DNA of 64,000 nt from CAVTJL01 sp963828215 (GTDB lineage Bacteria > Pseudomonadota > Alphaproteobacteria > Geminicoccales > Geminicoccaceae), in contig CAWHFO010000068.1 of assembly GCA_963828215.1 (NCBI GenBank), forward strand, positions 248,001-312,000, read 5' to 3'. The notes under the pieces were generated by a model. That model worked only from the letters and a program-made list of their open reading frames with translations. It ran no database searches and had not been told where the DNA came from. A program made the position numbers and the translations under genes. Below, piece after piece: positions 9,019 to 18,028 of this stretch (position 1 is its first letter; every line of letters starts with the position of its first letter).

Positions 9019-10512
9019 CTATTCCGCCGCCCAGCCCTCCAGGCGGTTCTGGTCGGCCGCGAGCGGCCAGCGGATCACGTCCCGGGGTCCGGTCGCGCGG
9101 GCCCAGCGGCCGACCAGGTCCTTGTCGGCGACGCGACGGCGCATCCGGCGAGCCACGTCCTCGGGGTCCCAGTCGGCCAGGAGCCGCTCGAGCAACGCGT
9201 CCCGCACCGAGGCGTAGGCGGGATCGCCGGCCCGGTCCCGAAGCTCGTCCGGATCGTCCTCGAGGTCGAAGAGCTGGCACGGATAGCCGTGATAGTAGAT
9301 GAGCTTCCATCGGCCCAGGCGCAGCATCCGCTGCTGCACGGCCATGCCGCCGGTCCAATAGGGCGTGGCGTCGGTGCAGTACTCGGCGAGCGTGTGGTCG
9401 AGCCAGGGCGTGCGCCCGTCCTGCGCCAGCCGCCAGAAGCTGCGCCCGTTGGCGTCGGGCAGAGACGGCGCACCGGCCGCCTCGAGCATGGTGGCCGTGA
9501 CGTCCGTGAGATTGACGACCGCGGAGCGCCGCTCGCCTTCGGGCAGCCGGCCCGGCCAGGAGAGGATGAGCGGCACCTTCACCGAGTCCTCGTAGAAGGT
9601 ATGCTTCCACCAGAGGCCGCGCTCGCCGATCTGGTCGCCATGGTCGGAGGCATAGACCACGAGCGTGTTCTCATCGAGCCCGAGTGTCCGGAGGCGGTCG
9701 AGCACGCGGCCCACCAGCTGGTCGAGCCGGTGCGCGAGCGCGTAGTAGGCGGCCCGGGCGCGTCGGCTGTCGGCCTCCCCCACCTGCTCGATGCCGCGGT
9801 CGGCCCGCCACCAGGCCAGCCATGGATGCTCCGTGCCCGGCGCGGGCGCCGGCAGCCGCGGCGGCGGTATCCGGTCGACGAAGCGGGCATAGTCCTCGGG
9901 TGCCGCTACATAGGGCGCATGGGGCAGCATGAAGCCGACGGTGAGCGCGAAGGGCTGCGGATCGCCCTCCCGGCGCCGCCGGGCGATCTCGTCGAGCTTG
10001 GCCAGCGCCGCCGCGCAGGTGTCCTCGTCCAGAAGCTGATAGGCGCTCTGCCCGGCGCCCGAGCGGTCGATGCTGAGGCGGTTCGGATTGTTGGTCTCGG
10101 CCAGGACGCCCATGTCGTGCCGCGGCACGCCCGGCCAGTTGGGCGAGTGGTCGCCGACCGCCCGCTCGACATAGCCGTGGAGCTGATCCGGCCCGAGGGA
10201 ATGGAGCCGCCCGACCAGCATCGGCCGATGGCCGCCGGCGCCGAGCGCGTGGGCGAAGGTCGGGACGTCCGAAGGGAGCATGTCCTCGTTGGTCCACACG
10301 CTCTGGCGGCTGGGATAGCGGGCGGTCAGCATCGACATGCGCGCCGGCGTGCAGATGGGCGAGGGCGTATAGCAGCTCTCGAACAGCACGCCCCGGCGGG
10401 CCAGGCCATCCAGATGCGTCGTCTCGGCGGCGGCGTCGCCGTAGCAGCCGGCGATCCGCTGCGCGTGCTGATCGGAGAAGATGAAGAGAAGATCGGGGCG
10501 CCGGTCGCTCAT
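9019..10512 (-). CDS. Sulfatase (formylglycine-dependent, arylsulfatase/choline-sulfatase-like)
   Basis: Hydrolyses a sulfate ester using a formylglycine made from Cys. The maturation motif C-T-P-A-R occurs in PICTPARMS near residue 60, and metal-site segments FIFSDQH near the N-terminus and YASDHGDQ near residue 300 fit the alkaline-phosphatase superfamily. About 497 residues. No signal peptide follows ATG 10512, so a cytosolic enzyme acting on imported substrate is likely. It sits four bases after the GntR regulator and 25 before the binding-protein gene. The sulfated substrate is unknown. Confidence 0.92.
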   Translation of the reverse strand: MSDRRPDLLFIFSDQHAQRIAGCYGDAAAETTHLDGLARRGVLFESCYTPSPICTPARMSMLTARYPSRQSVWTNEDMLPSDVPTFAHALGAGGHRPMLVGRLHSLGPDQLHGYVERAVGDHSPNWPGVPRHDMGVLAETNNPNRLSIDRSGAGQSAYQLLDEDTCAAALAKLDEIARRRREGDPQPFALTVGFMLPHAPYVAAPEDYARFVDRIPPPRLPAPAPGTEHPWLAWWRADRGIEQVGEADSRRARAAYYALAHRLDQLVGRVLDRLRTLGLDENTLVVYASDHGDQIGERGLWWKHTFYEDSVKVPLILSWPGRLPEGERRSAVVNLTDVTATMLEAAGAPSLPDANGRSFWRLAQDGRTPWLDHTLAEYCTDATPYWTGGMAVQQRMLRLGRWKLIYYHGYPCQLFDLEDDPDELRDRAGDPAYASVRDALLERLLADWDPEDVARRMRRRVADKDLVGRWARATGPRDVIRWPLAADQNRLEGWAAE

Positions 10513-10516
10513 GCCC

Positions 10517-11209
10517 TCACCCGTCCAGGCCGATCGACCGGCGCATGGCCACGTCGAGATGGGAGGCCACCGCCGCCGCCGCGGCCTCGCCATCGCCCGC
10601 CAGCAGGGCCGCGATGATGGCGAGGTGCTCCTCGACGCCGAGACGCAGGCGGTCGAGCGTATAACGGCGGTTCATGCGGATGAGCCGGATGCGGTCGAAG
10701 TTCCGCCGATGCGTGTCCCGGTAGATCTCGTTGTCCAGAGCCGCCACGATCTCCTCGTGCAGCCGCCAGTCGGCGAGGATCACCGCGTCGGCGACCGCGT
10801 CCGAGAAGCTCCGCTCGGCCTCGGCGACGAGGCCTCGCAGCTCCTCGCCGATGGCGACTATCGCCGCCCGGTCGCCGCGGCCGGGAAAGCGCCGCGCGGC
10901 GAAGGTCTCGAGGGCCATGCGAAGCTCGAAGGCCTCGCGCACCAGGCGCACGTTCGCCTCGGCGACCGAGATGCCGCGCTGCGGGATGACCCGCAGCAGG
11001 CCCTCGGCCTCGAGCCGCTTCACGGCATCCCGAACCGGCGCCAGCGGCAAGCCCACCAGCTCGGCGATCTCGCGCTGGCTCACGAACTGGCCGGGCTGGA
11101 CGTGCCCCAGGAAAAGCCGTCGCTTGAATTCGTCATAGGCCCGCTCGCGCAACATCGGCTGCTCGCGGCGGGACCGTGCCGGCCGGTCGGCGACATCCAG
11201 GCCGCTCAT
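10517..11209 (-). CDS. GntR-family regulator with FCD domain
   Basis: 230 residues. An N-terminal winged helix (about residues 15-80, with SQREIAELVGLPLAPVRDAV as the helix-turn-helix and wing region) is followed by a C-terminal all-helical FCD ligand-binding domain. It is the first gene of the minus-strand operon with the sulfatase and ABC importer, so it most likely controls that operon in response to the substrate or a breakdown product. A candidate operator lies 96 bases upstream (11306-11340). Confidence 0.92.
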   Translation of the reverse strand: MSGLDVADRPARSRREQPMLRERAYDEFKRRLFLGHVQPGQFVSQREIAELVGLPLAPVRDAVKRLEAEGLLRVIPQRGISVAEANVRLVREAFELRMALETFAARRFPGRGDRAAIVAIGEELRGLVAEAERSFSDAVADAVILADWRLHEEIVAALDNEIYRDTHRRNFDRIRLIRMNRRYTLDRLRLGVEEHLAIIAALLAGDGEAAAAAVASHLDVAMRRSIGLDG

Positions 11210-11305
11210 GGGCCGGCTGCCGCTCGTCCCGGCTGGAGGGCCAAGGGCGCCTCCCGGGCAGGGAACGGAGAACGGAGCCTGACACGTCGGCCGGGGCGGG
11301 AAATA

Positions 11306-11340
11306 AGCTCTCGCATGGCCCTTCCTGTATCCCGAGAGCT
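11306..11340. promoter_or_regulatory. Inverted repeat upstream of the GntR operon
   Basis: Perfect 8-bp arms AGCTCTCG (11306-11313) and CGAGAGCT (11333-11340), 19 bases apart, inside the 420-base gene-free stretch 11210-11629. The position fits an operator for the GntR protein or for the divergent SYLF gene. The rest of that stretch holds nothing else I can recognise. Confidence 0.35.
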
Positions 11341-11629
11341 GAGATGTTAGGTTGCTGTCAGGCCCGGGTCAACGCCGCCGGCGGCCGGCGCCCCGGAACG
11401 AAGCCTCCCATCGCCCGTTTATCGCAAGGCTCCCGTGGGGCCGGCAGACTCCGCGGAAGAAAATTCTTACGTTAGCGAGGCGAACGAAGCATAAGTCCCC
11501 CGCGTCCAAGTCCGCGGACGCCGTCTCGGGCACGTCGCCTTCCGTCGGCATGAGGATGGCCGAGGAGCTGGGCGTTGGTCGGAGGCAATGGGGATCGGCA
11601 ACCGGACACGAGCGGGCAGGGAACGAATC

Positions 11630-12190
11630 ATGACTTACTCTCGTCGGGGTCTCATCGGCAGCGTCGCGACCTTCGGGCTCGTGTCGCTCGCGGCCGCCTG
11701 CAGCACCAACAGCGAGTTGCGTAGCGACATCAACCGAACCGCCAGGGCCGCGCTGGATGATCTCTATGCAAAGGTCCCGGCCGCCCGCGACCTCTCCGCG
11801 CGCTCAGCCGGCGTGCTCGTCTTCCCGTCGATCACGCAGGCCGGCCTTATCGTCGGCGGTCAGTACGGTGAGGGCGTGCTCTACGAGGGCGGCAAGCCCG
11901 CGGGCTACTACAACATCACCGGCGGCTCGTTCGGGCTGCAGATCGGCGCGCAGTCGTTCTCGCAGGCCTATTTCTTCACCACGCCCGAGGCGCTGAAGAC
12001 CTTCCACGAGACCAAGGGCTTCGAGGTCGGCGCCGGCCTCGACTTCGCGGTAGCGGACGTCGGCACGTCGGGCCAGATCTCGACCGGGACGCTGCAGAAG
12101 CCGCTCGTGGTGTTCGTCTGGGGCCAGCAGGGCCTGATGGCGGGCATCAAGGTCGCCGGCCAGAAGATCACCCAGCTCGAGAGCAAGTAG
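11630..12190 (+). CDS. SYLF-domain (Ysc84-like) lipoprotein
   Basis: 186 residues. The leader MTYSRRGLIGSVATFG continues to LVSLAAACS, a lipobox with the acylated Cys, so the protein is probably an outer- or inner-membrane lipoprotein. The rest is one SYLF lipid-binding domain: AGVLVFPSITQAGLIVGGQYG, then GGSFGLQIGAQSFSQAYFF and a Gly-rich end. ATG 11630 is chosen over 11588 because it begins the signal peptide. Family members bind phosphoinositides or membranes; the bacterial role is unclear. Confidence 0.9.
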   Translation: MTYSRRGLIGSVATFGLVSLAAACSTNSELRSDINRTARAALDDLYAKVPAARDLSARSAGVLVFPSITQAGLIVGGQYGEGVLYEGGKPAGYYNITGGSFGLQIGAQSFSQAYFFTTPEALKTFHETKGFEVGAGLDFAVADVGTSGQISTGTLQKPLVVFVWGQQGLMAGIKVAGQKITQLESK

Positions 12191-12198
12191 CCACTCGC

Positions 12199-12223
12199 GC
12201 CCGCGCCGGTCCCCGGCGCGGGC
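12199..12223. terminator. Bidirectional terminator-like hairpin
   Basis: Perfect 11-bp stem (12199-12209 and 12213-12223) with a TCC loop, filling the gap between two convergent genes (stops at 12190 and 12224). No T tract on either side. Confidence 0.55.
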
Positions 12224-13511
12224 TCATGGCGTCCAACCGTCGGTAAGCGTTCCGAGGAAGGCCACGACGTCGTCGATTTCCGCATCGGTGAGGACCGGCG
12301 GGTCGCCCGGCTGGTGGCCGTCGAAGGGGGGATCGGTATTGAGGTTCGGCCAGTAGTCCTCGGGCAGGTCGTCGAACTTGGCCACCGTCCCGTCCGGCCT
12401 GCGCGGATACCAGAGCTCGGGATTGGTGTCGCGCTGCACATAGAAAGCGACGGCCTTCCTCAAGGTATGGAAGACGCCGTTGTGGAAGAAGACCTTGCGG
12501 GTTGCGACGTTGCGCAGCGACGGCGTCCGGAAGAGGCCGCAATAGTCCTTGCGGTCCCGGAAGTCGGTGCGCAGCGGCCCGCACAGGCCGAGATCGAAAT
12601 AGCCGGGGTCGGCATTGGCCGGGATGTCGGGGTTGCGCGGCACGCCGATGGCGATCAGCCCAAAGTCGGTGAATTGCGGCGGGGTGCCCGTCATTGCCGC
12701 GCTTGCTGATGTGGCATTCGGCGCAGTTGGCCCGCTTCTCGTCGTTGAACAGCTCGAGCCCCCGGCTCTCGGCCGGCGTCAGCGTCGCCTTTCCGGCCAG
12801 ATAGGCATCGTACTTGCTGGAATAGGGGTAGAAGGTCCGCCAGTCCTGCTCGAACACCTCGAGGGCCATGAGCAGGCCCTTGAAGATGGTCTCCTCGTCC
12901 TCCAGGACCGCGTCACCGAAGATCCGACGCAAATCCTCGCCGTAGCCCGCCGCCCGCGCCCGCTGGACGACGTCCCTCACATCGGCATTGGCCATCTCGT
13001 AAGGCGACAGCAGCGGAAAGGCCGCCTGATCGGCACCACGGTCGACGCGGCCGTCCCAGGTGAGCCCGCCCGTCGGCCCGTTGTCGACGCTCTCGTCGGC
13101 CTCGTCCTCGGAGTCGAAATAGTGCTCGGTGAAGGGCGGCACCACCTGGACGTATTTGAGCGACGGCACCGCGCGCAGGCCGGGCCGCCGCAGATCGCCG
13201 CCGCCGAGCTGCACGCTCAGCGCATTGGGCGGCCCGAAGGCGTGGTCGGGGCTGTGACAGGTCGCACAGGCGATCTTGCCCGAGCCCGACAGCCGCGGGT
13301 CCGCGAATAGCACGCGACCGAGCGCCGCCAGGGCATTCGCCCGTGCGCGAGCATCCGCACGGCTCATCGGGCCGGGGTCGAGAGGCGATCCGTCGGCCGC
13401 GGCGGTCGGAGGGAGCGGCCAGACCATTGTGGCGACGAGCAGGACGACTCCGCAGACGGATGCGGCAAAGGCGCCGAGGCGTTCCGTCGGGCTCGGGGCG
13501 CTGCTTGCCAT
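12224..13511 (-). CDS. MauG/CcpA-type di-heme cytochrome c peroxidase family protein (frameshifted)
   Basis: Periplasmic di-heme protein. An N-terminal hydrophobic signal (SVCGVVLLVATMVWPLPP) is followed by two heme-binding motifs, CATCH near residue 85 and CAECH near residue 265, and a C-terminal peroxidase-type tail (SLRNVATRKVFFHNGVF). About 425 residues once a single-base shift near 12690-12710, just after the second heme motif, is corrected. Family members reduce peroxide or oxidise protein partners. It is divergent from the AcpA-like gene with about 130 bases between. ATG 13511 is preferred over GTG 13520. Confidence 0.85.
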
Positions 13512-13642
13512 TCGTGTCACTGATCTGTCATGGCGTTGTCACACTCCCGTGATGGCGCTATACCAAGCTCCGCCGTCTTCATCAATGCATTGAGCCACCT
13601 CGTCAGCCAATTGGGCGAGATACCTAGGGAGGGCTTGAAATC

Positions 13643-15199
13643 ATGAGAAAGCGCGATCTTCTCTACGCTGCTCTCATGGCCGGCGTGGCCGTGGGCGCTG
13701 CCCGGGCCAGCCTCGCCGCGGACGATGCCGCGGCCCACCGCGAGAAGCTCGACCTGATCCAGACGGTGGTCGTGATCTTCGGCGAGAATCGCAGCTTCGA
13801 CAATCTCTATGGCCTTTTCCCCGGAGCCAACGGCCTCCCGAACGCTCCCGAGACGGCGAAGACCCAGGTCGACCGCGATGGCGCGCCCCTGAAGGAGCTG
13901 CCGCCCGTCTGGGGCGGGCTGACCGGCAAGGGCGTCACCCCGCCCGTGACCCAGGCCGAGACGGCCCATCTCCCGAATGCCCCCTTCGCCGTCGACGACC
14001 CCAAGGGGTTCAATATCGGCATCGACGTCATCACCCAGGACCTCTGGCACCGGTTCTACCAGAACCAGATGCAGATCGACGGCGGCCGGAACGACAAGTT
14101 CGTGGCCTGGGCCGATTCCGGTGCCATGGTGATGAGCACCTGGGACGGCTCGAAGACGAAGATGTGGCAGATCGCCCAGCAATATACCCTGGCAGACAAT
14201 TTCTTCATGGGCGCGTTCGGCGGCTCGTTCTTCAACCACCAGTGGCTCGCCTGCGCTTGCGCGCCCTTCTACCCGGACGCCAACGTGAACGCCGCCAAGC
14301 CCACCATCGCGGTGGTCGATCCCGACGGCGTGACGCTGACCGTCGCGGAGAACTCGCCCAAGTCGGCGATCGAGGGCGTCCCCAAGTTCGTCAGCGACGG
14401 CAATCTCACGCCCGACTTCTACGCCGTCAACACCATGCAGCCTCCCTATCAGCCCAGCGCCAACAAGCCGGCCCCGGGTCAGGACCCCCGCTTCGCCGAC
14501 CCGGACAAGCCGACGACCCTGCCGCCCCAGACGCAGGCGACGATGGGCGACATGCTGAGCGCCAAGGGGATCACCTGGGCCTGGTACGCGGGCGCCTGGC
14601 AGTATGTCCTCGACCACGGCAACGCTGCCCCGGTGCCGAACTTCCAGTACCACCACCAGCCCTACAACTACTTCGCGAAATACGCGCCGGGCACGCCCGC
14701 GCGTCGGGAGCATCTGCGGGACGCAGGGTTGGGCGGCGTCTCGCTCCTCAAGGCGATCGACGAGGGCAAGCTGCCGCAGGTCACGTTCTACAAGCCTCAG
14801 GGCAACCTCAACGAGCATTCGGGCTATGCCGACATCCAGGCCGGCGACGCTCACTTCGCCGATCTCATCGACCATCTGAGGAAGGGTCCGCAGTGGGGGC
14901 ACATGCTCATCGTCGTGACCTATGACGAGAATGGCGGAATCTGGGACCATGTGGCACCGCCCAAGGCCGACCGCTGGGGGCCCGGTAGCCGCATCCCGGC
15001 CATCATCGTCTCGCCCTTCGCCAAGAAGGGCTTCGTCGATCACACCCTCAACGACACCACCTCGATCCTGCGCTTCCTGACCAACCGTTTCGGCCTCGAG
15101 ACCCTGCCGGGCATCAAGCGCCGCGACGAAGGGCTGGCCGCCAACGGCAACCCGCCGATGGGCGACCTGACCGAGGCGCTGGAGGTGAGCCAGAACTAG
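13643..15199 (+). CDS. AcpA/phospholipase C-family phosphoesterase (acid phosphatase-like)
   Basis: Secreted phosphoesterase of the PF04185 family, 518 residues. A signal peptide (MRKRDLLYAALMAGVAVGAA) is followed by the catalytic start VVVIFGENRSFDNLYGLFPG and a C-terminal metal-site region, VVTYDENGGIWDHVAPP. The AcpA type rather than haemolytic phospholipase C is suggested by length and by the NQMQIDGGRNDKFVAW segment. A GGGAGG element lies about ten bases before the ATG. Likely role: phosphate release from phosphoesters in the periplasm. Confidence 0.9.
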   Translation: MRKRDLLYAALMAGVAVGAARASLAADDAAAHREKLDLIQTVVVIFGENRSFDNLYGLFPGANGLPNAPETAKTQVDRDGAPLKELPPVWGGLTGKGVTPPVTQAETAHLPNAPFAVDDPKGFNIGIDVITQDLWHRFYQNQMQIDGGRNDKFVAWADSGAMVMSTWDGSKTKMWQIAQQYTLADNFFMGAFGGSFFNHQWLACACAPFYPDANVNAAKPTIAVVDPDGVTLTVAENSPKSAIEGVPKFVSDGNLTPDFYAVNTMQPPYQPSANKPAPGQDPRFADPDKPTTLPPQTQATMGDMLSAKGITWAWYAGAWQYVLDHGNAAPVPNFQYHHQPYNYFAKYAPGTPARREHLRDAGLGGVSLLKAIDEGKLPQVTFYKPQGNLNEHSGYADIQAGDAHFADLIDHLRKGPQWGHMLIVVTYDENGGIWDHVAPPKADRWGPGSRIPAIIVSPFAKKGFVDHTLNDTTSILRFLTNRFGLETLPGIKRRDEGLAANGNPPMGDLTEALEVSQN

Positions 15200-15219
15200 C
15201 CGCAGGGCAGGGCGCCCGG

Positions 15220-15262
15220 CCGCCGCCGCTCCCCGGCGCGCCGCACCGGGGAGCGGCGGCGG
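15220..15262 (+). terminator. Strong GC hairpin after the phosphoesterase gene
   Basis: Perfect 17-bp stem (15220-15236 and 15246-15262) with a nine-base loop, 20 bases after the stop at 15199. No T tract follows. Probably ends the phosphoesterase transcript. Confidence 0.6.
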
Positions 15263-15356
15263 TGCCGCATCTTGATCTCCCTCAACGTCACGGGCCGGCA
15301 AAACAGCGATCGTCGCGGCTCGCCCGCCGGCGCGGTGCGGAGTGGAGAGGAGGACG

Positions 15357-15848
15357 ATGATGCAGGCAGCCGACGTCATGACGAGAAGGGTCGTCACCGT
15401 TCCACCGACGGCCACGGCCCAGGAGATAGCCCAGCTACTGGTGCGCCATCGCATCAGCGCCGTTCCCGTCGTGGACGTGGATGGCGCCGTGGTCGGCATG
15501 GTCAGCGAGGGCGATCTCGCCGGCCATCGCGACATGCGGCTCGACGAGCGGAGCGATTGGTGGCTCCAGATGATCGCCGAGGGTACCGATCTGGCACCCG
15601 AGTTCCTCAGCTACATCCGCTCGGGGGGCCGGCAGGCCAAGGACCTGATGACCCGGGAGGTCGTCTCGGTCGGCCCGGCGGCACCCCTCGAGGAGGTGGC
15701 GCGACTCCTCCAGGCCCGCCGGATCAAGCGCGTGCCGGTCATCGAGGACGGCAAGCTCGTCGGCATCGTCAGCCGGGCGAACCTGATCGAAGCTCTCGAG
15801 CACCGGGAGGACAGCCGCTTCCAGTCGGCCTCGTCGCGGCTCCCCTAG
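15357..15848 (+). CDS. CBS-domain pair protein
   Basis: 163 residues made of two CBS motifs: VMTRRVVTVPPTATAQEIAQ to VVDVDGAVVGMVSEGDL, and LMTREVVSVGPAAPLEEVAR to VIEDGKLVGIVSRANLIEAL. Such stand-alone pairs bind adenosyl ligands (AMP, ATP, NAD) and act as cytosolic sensors. AGGAGG at 15348-15353 fits ATG 15357; an in-frame GTG at 15342 is less likely. The next gene is the DnaJ-like co-chaperone. Confidence 0.93.
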   Translation: MMQAADVMTRRVVTVPPTATAQEIAQLLVRHRISAVPVVDVDGAVVGMVSEGDLAGHRDMRLDERSDWWLQMIAEGTDLAPEFLSYIRSGGRQAKDLMTREVVSVGPAAPLEEVARLLQARRIKRVPVIEDGKLVGIVSRANLIEALEHREDSRFQSASSRLP

Positions 15849-15925
15849 CACCGGGCGCTCACGGCGCTTGACCGCGCGGGCCGGGGGTGCGACGCGAGCG
15901 CCCAGGTCGGTCCTGGGAGGAAGGC

Positions 15926-16853
15926 ATGCGCGACCCCTACGAGGTGCTGGGGCTGAAGCGCGAGGCGACGCCGGAGGAGATCCGCAAGGCCTATCGCAAG
16001 CTCGCGAAGGCGAGCCATCCCGACCTGCACCCGGGCGACAAGGCCGCCGAGGAGCGCTTCAAGGAGCTCTCGCTCGCGAACGAGATCCTCGCCGATCCCG
16101 AGAAGCGCGCGCGCTACGACCGGGGCGAGATCGACGCGAGCGGCGCCGAGCGCCCGCACCATGAATATTATCGCGGCTATGCCGAGGGCCCGGAGGGCGA
16201 GCGATACGCCCGGACCGAGATTTTCGAGGACGAGGCCGATCTCGGCCGGGTCTTCGCCGACCTCTTCGGCGGCCAGGGCCGGGGACGGGGCTCGCTGCGG
16301 ATGCGGGGGCCGGACGTCTCCTACACGCTCGAGGTTTCCTTTCTCGACGCGGCCCGGGGTGCCAGGCGAACGATCACCACTCCCGACGGCCGGACCCTGC
16401 AGGTCACGATTCCGGTCGGCGTGCGCGGACCGCCAGACCCTGCGCCTCAAGGGCATGGGCGGGCCCGGCCTCGGCGGCGGCGAGACCGGCGACGCCTATG
16501 TCGAGATCCACCTGGCACCGCACCCCGCTTTCCGCCGCAAGGACGACGACATCCACCTCACCCTGCCGGTCACCCTCAAGGAGGCGGTGCTCGGCGCCAG
16601 GGTCGAGGTCCCGACCGTGAGCGGGGCCGTGACTCTCACCATTCCACCGCGCTCCAATACGGGCTCGACCCTCAGGCTGCGCGGCAAGGGCATTCCGGCC
16701 CATGGCGAGGCACCCGCCGGCGACCAGTATGTCCGGCTCGAGGTCGTTCTGCCGAAGGGAGAGGAACCGGCCCTCGAGGCCTTTCTGCGGGGCTGGGCTC
16801 CGGAACGGGCCGAGGCTCCGCGCGCCGAGCTGATGCGGGAGGCGGCACGATGA
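15926..16853 (+). CDS. cbpA: CbpA-type DnaJ co-chaperone (frameshifted)
   Basis: J-domain co-chaperone without a zinc finger. J domain at residues 2-70 with the HPD motif (ASHPDLHPGD), a Gly/acid linker with VFADLFGGQGRGRG, then the C-terminal peptide-binding domains (VSYTLEVSFLDAARG, later LRLRGKGIPAHGEAPAGDQYV). The frame shifts by one base near 16427 between the two beta domains. About 308 residues after correction, the normal CbpA size. The stop overlaps the start of cbpM (ATGA), a classical cbpAM pair. Confidence 0.88.
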
Positions 16854-17206
16854 GGACCATGAGCGAGCTTCTGGTCGAGGTCGGCACGGTCGAGGAAACG
16901 GAGGTCCGCAGCTGGATCGCCGAGGCCTGGGTCCACCCCGAGGGCGGCGGCGCCGAGCTCCGCTTCACCGAGACGGACGTGGCGCGGGTCCGCCTGATCC
17001 GCGAGCTGAAGCATGATCTGGCGGTCGAGGAGGAGACCCTGCCGGTCGTTCTCTCGCTTCTCGACCAGCTCTACGCGACCCGCCGCCGCCTGCGCGCCCT
17101 CTCGCAGGCCGTGGCGGCCGAGCCCGCCCCGACCAGGGACCGGGTCCTCAAGGGCTATCGCGCCGCGCTGGGTCGGGAGACGACCGGCTCGGAGGGACAG
17201 CAGTAG
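16850..17206 (+). CDS. cbpM: Chaperone modulator CbpM
   Basis: 118 residues. A MerR-like helical protein (SELLVEVGTVEETEVRSWI, DVARVRLIRELKHDLAVEEETLPVVLSL) that in E. coli binds the CbpA J domain and blocks its stimulation of DnaK. The ATG overlaps the cbpA stop by four bases. The identification leans on family resemblance plus this invariant pairing. Confidence 0.85.
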   Translation: MRTMSELLVEVGTVEETEVRSWIAEAWVHPEGGGAELRFTETDVARVRLIRELKHDLAVEEETLPVVLSLLDQLYATRRRLRALSQAVAAEPAPTRDRVLKGYRAALGRETTGSEGQQ

Positions 17207-17216
17207 TCCCGGCGGC

Positions 17217-18028
17217 TCAGGTGCCGACCTTGGCCAGCACGTCGGCCCTGAGGAAGCGCTCGATCGCCAGCATGAAGAGAATCGAGGGGAGGAGCAGGAT
17301 CAGCGCCGTGATCGCCGCGATCTGGTAGTTGCCGCCCATGCTGGCGTTGAACATGAGGAGCGGCAGGGTGACGATGTCCGGCACGCCGACGAAGTAGGTG
17401 CCGGTGAACTCGTCCAGCGACTCGAGGAAGACAAAAATGGCGCTCGCCATGATGCCGGGTGCGGCCAGCGGCAGCGTCACGGTGAGAAAGCAGCGGAGCG
17501 GCCCGGCGCCGATGTTGCGGGCCGCCTCCTCGAGCGAGCGGTCGATCGCGGCGAAGGCGGCGCTGCCGATCCAGACCGAGAAGACGAGGGCGTGCATGGT
17601 ATGGACGAGGACGACGCCCAGCATCGTGCCGTTGAGGCCGACGCTGTAGAAGATGCGCGCCACGTTGATGTAGACGGGCAGGTTCGGGAAGGCCTGGGGC
17701 AGCAGGAAGGCCAGGAGCACGAGCCCGCGGAACGGCAGCCTCAGGCGGGCGAGGGCGTAGGCCGCCGGCATCGCGATCAGGGTGCTCAAGGCCACGGTCA
17801 GGACCGCGATGGCGAGGCTGTTGCCGAGCGAGACCAGGGCGTCGCCGCGCGGCGCGAAAACCCTGGCCCAGAAGCTGAAGCCCTATTGGCTCGGCAGCTT
17901 GTGCGGCAAGTACCATTTCTCGGCGACCGCCCAGAGGGCGAGATTGGGGAGCGGCCCGAAGACGCGAAGATCAGCGCCCCCAACATCAGGGCGCGCGGGA
18001 TCCAGCGCCAGGTGCGGACCGCCGTCAC
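17217..18028 (-). CDS. Iron/phosphonate-type ABC permease, C-terminal domain (frameshift and in-frame TAG)
   Basis: Second BPD_transp_1 domain of an FbpB/ThiP/PhnU-like importer. It starts near VTAVRTWRW (possible GTG at 18028), shifts frame near 17965, and meets a TAG at 17883-17885 where the family would have Trp (PSQ-stop-GFSFWARVF). From there it is open to the end: AIDRSLEEAARNIGAG is the ATPase-contact loop. The first domain runs into this one without a stop, and both together span about 560 residues, the size of double-domain permeases, so this is probably the second half of one protein. Confidence 0.72.

Noticed and set aside
8809..10617. Long plus-strand open frame opposite the sulfatase
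   Set aside because: It has no recognisable protein features and mirrors the codon structure of the minus-strand sulfatase, as expected for antisense frames at high GC.
17883..17885. TAG as a recoded codon (pyrrolysine or readthrough)
   Set aside because: The position fits Trp in the family, a frameshift lies close by, and no pyrrolysine genes are visible. Error or mutation is simpler.
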